Origin: Bradyrhizobium arachidis
GTDB lineage: Bacteria; Pseudomonadota; Alphaproteobacteria; Rhizobiales; Xanthobacteraceae
NCBI RefSeq assembly: GCF_015291705.1
Contig: NZ_CP030050.1
Coordinates: forward strand, 2,170,001-2,234,000
Reading direction: 5' to 3'
Length of the DNA: 64,000 bases
Shown: one piece after another, positions 54,960 through 64,000 of the stretch
How the letters are laid out: the number at the start of each line of letters is the position of its first letter
Position numbering within the stretch: position 1 is the first letter of the stretch
Notes under the pieces: generated by a model
Told to the model about the DNA's origin: nothing
Database searches by the model: none
The model's input: the letters and a program-made list of their open reading frames with translations, nothing else
Made by a program: the position numbers and the translations under genes

Positions 54960-54984
54960 TCGTCAGCTTGCCGCAAGATCATTC
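54960..54984 (+). promoter_or_regulatory. tts box of nopT
   Basis: The core TCGTCAGCTTGCCGCAAG matches the TtsI-box consensus well in its first ten bases and less well in the second half. It lies 68 nt before the nopT ATG. Confidence 0.7.
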
Positions 54985-55052
54985 GCAAGCAGAGCGTAAG
55001 CAGCCCGCGCTCGCTCTGAGGAAACGTACACTGAAGAAGCAGGCGAACCGGC

Positions 55053-55886
55053 ATGTATAATCGAGTTAGTGACCGGTCCACACGCCCTAATCAAGCTGAC
55101 GAACCGAGTGGGTCGGCGGACGGCTACGAATTTGCTCAAGCATTGACGGATCTCGCTCAACGGGAGAGCCCGCCATGCGGGGAATTGTCCGACAAAATGG
55201 GCCTCTGCTGCAGCAAGCCACAGACCTCAAATGTAATCATTTACAGTCCAAGCACCTCGGAGCCCAGCACATCCTCTCTGTCCTCCAGCTCAAATCCATC
55301 GTCTCCAGCGAAGCCTATTCGTCCTCTGTTCGAATACAGGACTGCGGAATTGTCCGGTGCCAATGTCAGCGGAATCTGCGTTGGATTGGGAGCGGAGTGG
55401 CTCCTCAATCTCCCGAGTAGCCCATCATCCCGGATGACGGCGCTGCGCCCGGGGACTCAAAATCACAGCTCGGCGGCAATGCGGCAGCAGCGGTATGAAG
55501 ACCTCAAGCGTCTGTTGCGAAGGAATAGGGCGGAAGGTTCCCACGACCTCGAAGCAAAAACTACGATGTTACGCGAAGCCGGCCTAGAGCCGTTCGCCCA
55601 AGAGACGCGATATAGGTTTGGTACATCTTCGCGCATTGAGCAGATCGTGAATGAGGTCGCCGACGATGGGTCGATCTACTTCGTCAGCTTGCGTTTCGCC
55701 GCTGGTGGTGCCCACACAATCGTAACGTCGACATCGAATGGAATGACGACCCTCTTTGATCCCAATTATGGGGAATTTACTGTTCGCTCAGATCAGATGG
55801 GTGAGTTGTTCAAAAGTCTCGCAGACCGCTACAGGAACCCGAACCAACATGATTTATCGACTGTCGTCACACTAAGGATGACGTGA
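55053..55886 (+). CDS. nopT: NopT, type III secreted YopT/AvrPphB-family cysteine protease
   Basis: A 277-residue effector delivered into host cells by the symbiotic type III system. The N terminus is Ser/Asn/Gln rich. The self-cleavage motif DKM lies at residues 47-49; cleavage exposes GLCCSKP, with Gly and Cys residues fit for N-myristoylation and palmitoylation, so the mature protease should sit at the host plasma membrane. Catalytic triad segments are SGICVGLGAEWL (Cys), AAGGAHTIVTS (His) and TLFDPNYGEF (Asp), all present. A tts box precedes it. In B. japonicum USDA110 a nopT copy also lies next to groESL3, as here. Confidence 0.93.
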   Translation: MYNRVSDRSTRPNQADEPSGSADGYEFAQALTDLAQRESPPCGELSDKMGLCCSKPQTSNVIIYSPSTSEPSTSSLSSSSNPSSPAKPIRPLFEYRTAELSGANVSGICVGLGAEWLLNLPSSPSSRMTALRPGTQNHSSAAMRQQRYEDLKRLLRRNRAEGSHDLEAKTTMLREAGLEPFAQETRYRFGTSSRIEQIVNEVADDGSIYFVSLRFAAGGAHTIVTSTSNGMTTLFDPNYGEFTVRSDQMGELFKSLADRYRNPNQHDLSTVVTLRMT

Positions 55887-56893
55887 GTGTTCGGGACGTT
55901 GTAAAGATACTTGGCCGAGGCCCGCGAATGGATCCTTTCGCGATCGATGCCGGACATCCGCAACGCGTCCGGCATTGCAAGCACGGCAGGGAACACGGAT
56001 TGTGGCGCCCTCAACGCGCGCCCGACGTGAAGCAGAGCTCAGGGCGCCCCCTTCCGACATTGGAGCGCCATGCTCGGCGGAAGCTCTCTGGAAGTAATGC
56101 AGCGAGGAGAAAATGCCCACAGAGAGAGAGGCTGGCCGGTCACTCAGATTGATGAGCTCGTGCCCTGGCGCGTCAAAGCCTGGATGGGCTGCGCTTGCAC
56201 TCAAGCAGGAACGGTGGCCCGTTAGACTTTCCTTTAAGTTGGCTAAGCTCCTCGTGTGGGTTTCGACGCCTTTAGCCCTTGCGCTCAGGGCTAAGGGCGG
56301 GCATCACGCATCCAACACAATCGGCACAAGTTGTATTTTCGTCTGCTTTGGAATCGTCGCCGGCCGCTTCTCCACTGACCTCCCCAGGCAAGCAGCTGCT
56401 GTCAACGACAATGCGTGCCGTCGCACCAGCGCACGACCGAGTCGACGCTCGCCATGAGCTCGGCAACAATCCGTGCTTGTCCTCGTCATTCCGCTTTTGC
56501 TGTGGTCCGGATCTGCTTGAAGATCTCAACATCAGAACCGAAAGTGAAAACTATGCACTATGTTCGTTCCAAGCCTAACGGCAAACTTTTGGGGCGAGCC
56601 GACTACAAGCTCATTCAACAATTTTCGAATTTACGGCCTGGACCCCCTCTCTGCTGAGCTGGCTGTTGGTTTGATCTGGAAGATCCGATGACTTACATAT
56701 GATCCCAGTGTTGCACCGGAAGCAGCGCGGGCGCGACTCGGCGCTGGTCAGGACGGTGATTCAGACGCTGTCGCTGCCACGCCCGCACTGGTTGAAGTTA
56801 GCAGAAACGTGACTCGGCGCCCGAAAGCCCCACGCATACACGGGGCGAGCGCTGTCCCTACCACGCGCCGCTAACTTCCATGTCACTGTAGAG
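55887..56893. other. Gene-free stretch after nopT
   Basis: Several overlapping frames with odd composition. Some could be decayed effector DNA, since a leftward tts box lies at 56894, but no domain can be named. Confidence 0.35.
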
Positions 56894-56918
56894 GGACTAG
56901 CTTTCCGAAAGCTGACGA
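56894..56918 (-). promoter_or_regulatory. tts box, leftward
   Basis: On the minus strand the core TCGTCAGCTTTCGGAAAGCT is one of the best TtsI-box matches in the window. Downstream (to the left) only very short frames follow, such as a 29-codon one near 56830, so the effector it served is probably lost. Confidence 0.6.
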
Positions 56919-57701
56919 ACCCGACGCCTTTCACAAAACGAAAGCGGCCGGTGTGGGGCGATGCCATCCTGGCTGGAAACCACCCATCTGTCCAGCGGAC
57001 GTCCGACCCAAGGGTATGGTCAAGCATAGACATAAGCCGATCTCTTCAAAGAGGTTGTGAAACTCGCATATGCCATGTGCCGCGGGAAGGTGTCAGCAGA
57101 AGCCCATCGATATTTGCAAGGCGCGGCTCTGCGACATCATTCACGAAAGACGATCCTTTACCTCCACGACTTCGACGACAGCCGGGCACGTCCGATCAAG
57201 CTCGAAAGTGATCGGAAACCAGTCCAACGGGCGGCCTTTCACTGGTACCCGATGCCCTCGGTCGCGTCCTCCGGAAGTTGTCGGCGGTGTGTCGGACCAT
57301 GTCGAATAGCTCGATGTCACAGGTGCCCCGTCTTTTCCCGAGCACGTACATATGCGGCCCGTGCGGCCCATAGATTTCATCGCCGCTTCATTGGCGGACA
57401 GTGATGCCGGTGTCTTCGCATTGTCCGGACGCTCGTAGGCGCGTCAGCGCATCACGCGGGCCAAGATAACTGTGAAGCGCCAATCAAAACGGGATCCGAT
57501 CTACGCTTACTGTTCCCGACTCATCGTTTGTCGATATTGTGGCCGGAATCGCACGGTAGTCTCTCCTGAATCAGCTGCCGCGAGTCCGAGCAAGCCGCTC
57601 GCGAAGCGTGCCCTCCGAGCGGAAGCCCCGCGACGATTGAGAGCCGCGGGGCAGTTTCCTTTTTGCCGATGTGGCGATGCATTGCTTCACGAGCGACGGC
57701 C
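56919..57701. other. Gene-free stretch
   Basis: Frames on both strands show protein-like patches (for example minus-strand 57141-57380), but none is assignable. Confidence 0.35.
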
Positions 57702-57726
57702 TCGTCAGCTTCTGGAAAGCCTATCC
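57702..57726 (+). promoter_or_regulatory. Possible tts box next to IS66 remnant
   Basis: The core TCGTCAGCTTCTGGAAAGC resembles a tts box. The frame to its right closes after 12 codons and an IS66 remnant follows. On the other strand the same bases read IGFPEADEA within an open frame, so chance is possible. Confidence 0.35.
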
Positions 57727-57799
57727 ATGATAGGATCAGCTCAATTGATTGTTTGGACGTGAGGCTAGCGTGCAATCGTACAATTTCGATCCATCCAAT

Positions 57800-58028
57800 G
57801 TAACAGCTTGGCCCCAGGTAGGCATGCGGTCTCGGAAGAGCCCCAGGGTGGCATGCCGGGCAAGAGGGCTTTGAGCAGCACTTGGCAGGCGACGGGTCCT
57901 GACTATCGTCAGCATGATGGCGGCACGGTCGGCCCCCGCTAGCTACCGGCGAAGGTCCAGTTGCGCTCCCAAGGCGATGCCTCTCAATGCGCGCTCAGCG
58001 CAATTGTTAAAGGGCATGATCTTTTCAG
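57800..58028 (-). pseudogene. IS66 tnpC remnant, C-terminal part
   Basis: The minus-strand frame reads [20 protein letters not shown], stop, then LAGADRAAIMLTIV. This matches [15 protein letters not shown]...[13 protein letters not shown] of the intact tnpC at 40489-42117. It joins the upstream piece at 59465-59880, with an IS110 element between them. Confidence 0.7.
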
Positions 58029-59464
58029 CGCTCAAACCCGGTGGAGAGGACTGGTCGTCCGGATTAGTCTGTCGAAGCCGGGATAGGGGCGCTGGAGCAC
58101 GAAACGGTGGCAGGCCGCCATGACCATGAGCTGTAAGCTCGCTTTGTTACTTGGCCGCCCCCTACGACTTGCCCGGCTGCGCTGCGAGCGCGGATCCGTA
58201 GATGTCCTGCAAGCCACTGGCTCCTGAGACAAGGAGAACCAAGCATGCAAATCGTCGGCATGGACATCCACCGATCGTTCGCCCGGGTGGCGATCCTGGA
58301 GGACGGAACAATAATCCGACAGCTCCGCGTAGATCTCGTCCACGATCGGCTTGTCGCCTTTGCCAAGACACTCAGCCTCGAAGATGAGGTGGTCATCGAG
58401 GTGACGGGCAACAGCGCGGCTGTCGAACGTATTCTGCGCCCGCACGTTAAGCGCGTCGCGGTCGCCAATCCGAGGCTCGTTCGGGCGATTGCCTATGCGC
58501 GAGTCAAAACGGACAAGGTCGATGCTGGGACCCTGGCAAAGTTGCATGCTGCCGGCTTCTTGCCGGAGGTCTGGGTTGCTGACGAGGACACCTCCAGCCG
58601 CCGGCGCCAGATGGCCGAGCGCGCTGGCGTCTTGGCGCAGATCATCCGGATTAAAGGGCGCACGAAGGCTATCCTGCATGCCGACCTCATCCCGCCCTAC
58701 AAAGGCTATCTCTTCGGCAAGCGCGGACAGCATTGGCTGGACAGTCTGCCTCTCCCATCGGAGGAGCGTGCAATGCTCTGGCGTCTGATCGTGGAACTCG
58801 AACGCGTGACGAAGCAACTGTCGGAGATCGACAAAGTCGTGGCCCAGCAGGCTCTGGACGATCCACGGCTCTCAAGCTGATGACGATCCCCGGCGTGAGT
58901 TCGGTTGTCGCATCGAGTGTACTGGCCTCCATCGGCGACATCGCACGCTTCCCGTCGCCGGATAAGCTCAGCAGCTATTTCGGGTTGACTCCGCGGGTTC
59001 GGCAGGCGAGCACCCGGCACGGCATGGCCGGATCTCGAAGCAGGGCAACCGTGACGCCCGCAAGATGCTGGTTGAGGCGGCATGGTCAGCCAAGACGGCG
59101 CCGGGTCCGTTGCGAGCATTCTTCAACCGAACGCAGAAAAAGCACGGGGCCGGGGTCGCAGCCGTCGCGACGGCGCGCAAGCTCGCAGTCATGATCTGGC
59201 ACGTCCTGACGACCGGGAAGGACTACGCTTACGCGCGGCCAGCGTTCACGGCGATGAAACTCCGGAAGGTGGCTCTGAAGGCTGGGGCTCCCCGTGCCTA
59301 CGGCAAGGCTGGCCCGGGCCGGGCTATTGGATCAAGGAAATCCGCGAACGGGAAGCTGGTTACGTCGCACGCGTCGAGCAGGCCTACGAACGCATGGTGG
59401 CTGCCTGGTAGGAAAAACCAAAAAAAGCTGCCACGAACTGAAGGTAAGGACTTCTCAACACCAT
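58029..59464 (+). mobile_element. IS110-family element inserted in an IS66 remnant
   Basis: The limits are inferred from the two halves of the interrupted IS66 tnpC: the sequence for DGRICL ends near 59465 and resumes with NNCAER near 58028. About 1.44 kb lies between, holding one degenerate IS110 transposase gene. IS110 elements usually lack inverted repeats, and none was seen. Confidence 0.6.
58245..59411 (+). pseudogene. IS110-family transposase, frameshifted
   Basis: Three reading-frame breaks cut one transposase. Frame 1 (58245 to about 58865) has the N-terminal DEDD domain: VGMDIHRSFARVAILEDG, IEVTGNSAAVER, VKTDKVDAGTLAKL. Frame 2 (to about 59030) has LKLMTIPGVSSVVASSVLAS and FPSPDKLSSYFGLTPRVRQA, the C-terminal Tnp20 domain. 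Frame 3 (to about 59310) has ISKQGNRDARKMLVEAAW. A last piece ends in GYWIKEIREREAGYVARVEQ and ...RMVAAW. The gene should be inactive. Confidence 0.85.
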
Positions 59465-59880
59465 CCGTGGTTAAGCAGATCCTGCCATCGACGGCCGAAG
59501 TCATCTAGCGGAGCATGTAATTCATAAGCTTCAGGACCTCGGAGGAGGGCGAGAGCGTTTCGCGCCGCGCAACAACAAGTCGTGCATGTACTCAAGAAGC
59601 GGCTTGCTCTTTTCGTTGCGCACAGCGGGACGCTCGTCGGCGTCCCGGCCGTTGATGGTGCGCTCGATCTCGACATCGAGGTGTCTGACCGGAGCGAGAT
59701 TAGGTTAGGCCCTCATAGCAGCCTGTCGGAATTCGACGTGGCAGTGCATCAGGGATGCTTCGCCTTTCCGCGGTTGCATCGTCCGCGCACGGAACCAGCA
59801 GGTGGAAAGACGTCCGGCCTCGGCCAGCTGTCAGACATACTGCACCAATCTAAGGTAATCGTCCGTGAGGACAGGTGAGC
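59465..59880 (-). pseudogene. IS66 tnpC remnant, central part
   Basis: The minus strand reads VEIERTINGRDADERPAVRN, then KSKPLLEYMHDLLLRGAKR, with stops. It matches [20 protein letters not shown]...[20 protein letters not shown] in the intact tnpC. Nucleotides for MNYML...DGRICL are still visible before the IS110 junction. It abuts the 3' end of the broken acyl-CoA dehydrogenase gene. Confidence 0.7.
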
Positions 59881-61379
59881 GAATCGAACAAGCCGCATCT
59901 TTCAAGGAAGGTGGTCAGAGTCCGACTAGCCAGATTGCGCACTTCGACAGATTGCCGGGCCGGCGCGCGAGTACGGAGAGTTGCAAGCTCGGAACTGACC
60001 AGGTGAGCCGCCGCTGCGGCGCAATCTGAGGCAGAGAAGCAGCCAGCAGACATGACAGCTTTTGACAGCCCCAATGTGGTGAGCCAACCCGCATAGATCA
60101 GCACGGCCCCATCTGTCTCATTGAGCCCAGAGAGCTCCTCAATTGCAGCAGCATGGCCTGATGCCGCTCCAACTGACCGAAAGAGATCGGCTATTTCGTC
60201 ACGCGTGGCTTTAGAGAGGAGGCAGCGGCCGAGATGTGATAGGAGCGCCTCCGTCGGACCTTCGAAGATGCGAAGGCTGCGAGCGTCTCGATAGATTTTG
60301 GCTAAAGGCGCTCCTTCGTCGTAACCACGGCCACCTAACAGCTGGACGCATTGATCAGCGACAAGGCCGCACCACTCCGAGGACAAAACCTTCGTTGCCG
60401 ACGCAAGGTGGACGTTTGGCGCGCCTTGCGCTGAAACAAGTTGGCATGATGCGGCCAGCATCGCCTTCACGACTTCCCGCCGCAGCACCATCTGTCCAAA
60501 TAACTGCTCGATGTAGCTGTTCTCGATCATGCGCAGTTTACCGAGCCGGCGATGGCTTGCATAAAAGGCTGCGACCTGGATAGCGCGCTCAAGGGCTCCA
60601 AGACCCATAGCAGCCACACCAATACGGCCGCGGTTCATGCTAGATGAAGCCGCGCCCCAGCCGTCTTGATCGCGAGAGAGCACGTAAGAACGCGGCACCT
60701 CAACATCCAGGGTATTCTGAATGATGCCACGTAGACCCAGTGTGCGATGCTCGTGCGTGACCTTGAGGCCTGGAGCCTGCCTGTCAACGAGTACACCAAC
60801 GAGCCGACCTTTCGCATTGGGTCCAGACGCGCGTGCAAATCAAACAATCCAGCGAGCCCAGTCAGCGAGGCCGATCTAGATCTTGCGGCCAGAAATACGA
60901 ACTTTATCTTCGCGCATGAGGGCCGAAGCCTCTATGTGCCTCGGGGCCGAGCCAGCTCCGGGCTCCGTCAAAGCGAAAGCGCAGAGATCGCCGCGTGTTG
61001 CACCCCAAATGATATGCTTTTGTTCCGGGATGTGCGGTGCCGCTTGGATGCAGGGCAAGGCCAGGAAGTTATGGATGACGAGGGTAGAGGCAGCGGAGAC
61101 ATCGAAGGATGCAGTGGCAGAGATGAGGTTGATGGCCTCCTCTAAGGGAAGAGCTAATCCGCCGTGCTCTCCTGGTGTGGTGAGCCCGAACAGTCCATGC
61201 CTTGCCAATATGCTGTGTAGGGTTGGAGGGAATGCTCGGCGGTCATCCGCGTCGGCGAAATGTAGCTGACTGAGGTCAGCGATCAAATTGGAGTATAGTG
61301 CAGCTGCACGGCGTTCGGCCGTGCGTTCCTGCGCCGGGAATTGGGCATAAACCTGAGTATACATGGCCATAAGGTTCAC
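59850..61379 (-). pseudogene. Acyl-CoA dehydrogenase, broken
   Basis: The N-terminal part (61379 to 60876) has LHSILARHGLFGLTTPGEHG and the FAD-contact segment LCAFALTEPGAGSAPRHIEA, then stops after RISGRKI. The middle continues in other frames (GLADWAGLFDLHARLDP; VPRSYVLSRDQDGWGAA), and the C-terminal domain is open from 60698 (SSSMNRGRIGVAAMGLGALE; QCVQLLGGRGYDEGAPLAKI; RSLRIFEGPTE). At least one stop and one frameshift separate the parts. An intact gene would oxidise acyl-CoA thioesters using FAD. Confidence 0.8.
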
Positions 61380-61691
61380 AATGAATCCGGGCGCGCTTCA
61401 TGCCAATTCATCCCCGCGGCTATCTCGGTTACACATTGGTATAGTGTGGATGTAAGTGCAGTATAAGCACGTTCTGCGGGACTTCGACCTATTGCAACCG
61501 CTGCGTGGGCTCTCATTAAGATAAGTCTTGTCGGACCTATCGGAGGCACACGCTCGTTTCAGTAACCTCCCATTCTTCTCAAGACTCGCTCTGCGTTGTC
61601 GATTGGTGTCTCGTCCCAAAGCGAGCCGACCGAGGAGAGGTCTGTCATGCAACATTGGGCGGCATAGCGAGGCGAACGTGAAATATGGCAT
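61380..61691. other. Gap between two broken genes
   Basis: I see no gene or promoter I can support. Confidence 0.4.
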
Positions 61692-62400
<709 letters not shown>

Positions 62401-62664
62401 TGGCCTGCGGCTGATGACGGTTACGACGTGGCCTGCTGCTCTGCGAAAGGAGCGAATGAAAATGCGTGCCGACACGGGAGAGAACTCCATGAAGACGATC
62501 CGCATCTATTGTGGCATTTGCGCAGTACGAGCCTTCGGCAGCGGCGTCGTGGAGATACCGGAAAGGGCCTACAAAGAAGTGAGATATCGACGATCCGCAT
62601 CGAGCAGGGCAGCGAGTTGTCTCGCGCAATCTTGACTGAGGGCGACAGCGCGGCGTTATGCTTG
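62401..62664. other. Gap between GH51 and IS3 remnants
   Basis: I see nothing recognisable. Confidence 0.4.
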
Positions 62665-62890
62665 GTTTGGCTGCCCGGCAAGCCAAACGATGATGCGTTC
62701 ATCCAGGCTTTCAACGGCCGCTTCCGGGCGGAATCTCAGCGACGATCGGTGCCTCCGCCTTGCAGACTCACAGAAAAGCGCGGAGATTTGGCGCAAACAC
62801 TACAACAAAAAAGCCCCTAGAGAGCAATCGGCAACAAATCGCCAATTTTACGGCAAAACCACGTGGCCCAGCCAGCCCGCTAGCACGTTC
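62665..62890 (+). pseudogene. IS3-family transposase (OrfB) C-terminal remnant
   Basis: One frame has WLPGKPNDDAFIQAFNGRFR, the conserved GKPxDNAFIExFNGRxRxE motif with the final catalytic Glu. After a frameshift the next frame has CLRLADSQKSAEIWRKHYNK then PREQSATN, matching the usual ending (W..DYN..RPH.A.GN). Only the tail of the gene remains. Confidence 0.75.
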
Positions 62891-63015
62891 AGAGTCGTTA
62901 GCATCCTCAAGAAAGTCATTCCCCGTGATCTGCCCGACCGTATGCGCAACAGCATCGATTACGCAACCTTCTGACACACAGCGGCTTGCTAGGGCTATGT
63001 TGCAAGCCCGCCGAC

Positions 63016-63047
63016 GCAAAACCCTGGCATTCCCGCCAGGGTTTTGC
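63016..63047 (-). terminator. Strong hairpin after groEL
   Basis: A perfect 13-bp stem, GCAAAACCCTGGC paired with GCCAGGGTTTTGC, around a 6-nt loop, 29 nt past the groEL stop. It has T-rich stem ends but no separate T run. Confidence 0.65.
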
Positions 63048-63075
63048 ATGGTCATTGATAATTTGGCAGAGTAGA

Positions 63076-64000
63076 TCAGAAGTCCATACCGCCCATACCG
63101 GCGCCTGGAGGCATTGCTGGACCAGCCGCGGCCTTCTTCGGCAGCTCGGCAACCATCGCTTCCGTCGTGATCAGGAGAGCGGCCACCGAGGAGGCGTTCT
63201 GGACCGCGATGCGCACGACCTTGGTCGGGTCAATGATGCCCTTGGAGACAAGGTTGCTATACTCGCCTGTCTGCGCATCGAAGCCATAAGAGTACTGCTC
63301 GTTGTCCAGGACTTTGCCGACCACGATCGAACCGTCTTCACCGGCGTTGATTGCAATCTGGCGGGCCGGCCAGGACAGTGCCTTGCGCACGATCTCGACG
63401 CCGGTCTTCTGATCGTCGTTCTTGGTGCGCAGGCCCTTGAGCTGCTCGGAAGCGCGGAGCAGGGCGACGCCGCCGCCCGGCAGGATGCCTTCCTCGACAG
63501 CCGCACGGGTCGCATGCATTGCGTCATCAACGCGATCCTTGCGCTCCTTCACCTCGACCTCGGTCGCGCCTCCGACGCGGATCACCGCGACGCCGCCCGC
63601 GAGCTTGGCAAGTCGCTCCTGGAGCTTCTCACGGTCGTAGTCCGAGGTTGTCTCCGCGATCTGCGCCTTGATCTGGGCCACGCGCGCCTCGATGTCGGCC
63701 TTCTTGCCGGCGCCGTTGACGATCGTGGTGTTCTCCTTGTCGATCATCACCTTCTTGGCGTGACCGAGCATGTTGAGCGTGACGTTCTCGAGCTTGATGC
63801 CGAGGTCTTCCGAGATCGCCTGGCCGCCGGTCAGGATCGCGATGTCCTGCAGCATGGCCTTGCGGCGATCGCCGAAGCCCGGAGCCTTGACGGCCGCGAC
63901 CTTCAGGCCACCACGCAGGCGATTCACGACTAGGGTCGCGAGCGCTTCGCCCTCGACGTCCTCCGCGACGATGACCAGCGGCTTACCACTCTGCACCACG
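63076..64000 (-). CDS. groEL: GroEL chaperonin, 3' part (runs off the window)
   Basis: The last 308 or so codons of a 60-kDa chaperonin, which folds proteins in an ATP-driven ring with GroES. Visible parts include the apical domain ([39 protein letters not shown]), [40 protein letters not shown] and PGGGVALLR in the equatorial domain. The tail is the Gly/Met-rich [10 protein letters not shown]. The position beside nopT matches groESL3 of B. japonicum, which is NifA/RpoN dependent; its promoter would lie outside the window, so that regulation is an inference from synteny. Confidence 0.96.
   Translation of the reverse strand, partial: VVQSGKPLVIVAEDVEGEALATLVVNRLRGGLKVAAVKAPGFGDRRKAMLQDIAILTGGQAISEDLGIKLENVTLNMLGHAKKVMIDKENTTIVNGAGKKADIEARVAQIKAQIAETTSDYDREKLQERLAKLAGGVAVIRVGGATEVEVKERKDRVDDAMHATRAAVEEGILPGGGVALLRASEQLKGLRTKNDDQKTGVEIVRKALSWPARQIAINAGEDGSIVVGKVLDNEQYSYGFDAQTGEYSNLVSKGIIDPTKVVRIAVQNASSVAALLITTEAMVAELPKKAAAGPAMPPGAGMGGMDF

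Noticed and set aside
62986..63933. A 315-codon plus-strand frame opposite groEL
   Set aside because: It is the antisense shadow of a highly conserved GC-rich gene; its composition mirrors groEL codons and it has no family of its own.

Overview
This window is part of the symbiosis island of a Bradyrhizobium. The main evidence is the gene order nolA, nodD2, nodD1, nod box, nodY-like, nodABCSUIJ, nolO, nodZ, fixR-nifA, fixA, and then a type III effector (nopT) and a groEL copy. Several proteins match the lengths I recall for B. japonicum/B. diazoefficiens relatives: NodA 210 aa, NodB 219 aa, NodS 209 aa, NodU 569 aa and FixR 278 aa from a GTG start. NolO is full length here, whereas as I recall it is disrupted in B. 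japonicum USDA110. The spaces between genes are long and hold IS remnants and pseudogenes, as expected of an island of this kind. No tRNA, rRNA or CRISPR was seen.

Layout. 1-16.7 kb is accessory DNA: a membrane-anchored coiled-coil protein, hemN with a FixK-type box, a TauE/SafE exporter, a solo LuxR regulator, an outer-membrane barrel, a luciferase-like monooxygenase, an ABC solute-binding protein whose partner genes look decayed, and nolA. 17.5-31.3 kb is the nodulation block: nodD2 and nodD1 leftward, a nod box at 20086-20132, then the rightward Nod-factor operon and nodZ. The products build, methylate, carbamoylate, fucosylate and export the lipochitooligosaccharide signal. 31.8-36.3 kb is the nitrogen-fixation regulatory block: fixR-nifA behind a sigma-54 type promoter, and fixA behind a NifA site plus a -24/-12 promoter.

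36.8-43.9 kb is the most unusual part. A consensus NifA/sigma-54 promoter precedes three short overlapping ORFs, a fusion of a haem-oxygenase-like (putative diiron) domain to a GFA zinc domain, and a prolyl-4-hydroxylase-like 2OG-Fe(II) oxygenase. An intact IS66-family element with a near-perfect target duplication follows. Beyond it, in convergent orientation, are a PGM1-type ATP-grasp ligase and a remnant of an adenylate-forming enzyme. This could be a symbiotically regulated natural-product pathway.

44-52 kb holds an M20 peptidase, a flavin reductase, a TrpD-like protein with an altered PRPP loop and several small proteins. 52-64 kb has tts boxes (TtsI targets), nopT, an IS110 element nested inside an IS66 remnant, broken acyl-CoA dehydrogenase and arabinofuranosidase genes, an IS3 fragment and the 3' part of groEL running off the right edge.

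A regulatory pattern crosses the window. Seven MerR-type promoters, all with a 19-bp spacer and the same near-palindrome, point leftward in front of or toward hemN, the ABC binding protein, nolA, nodD2, a bestrophin-like ORF, the trpD-like gene and a small CxxC protein. Because one lies on nolA itself and NolA is a MerR-type regulator reported to act on nodD2, these sites are proposed as a NolA regulon.
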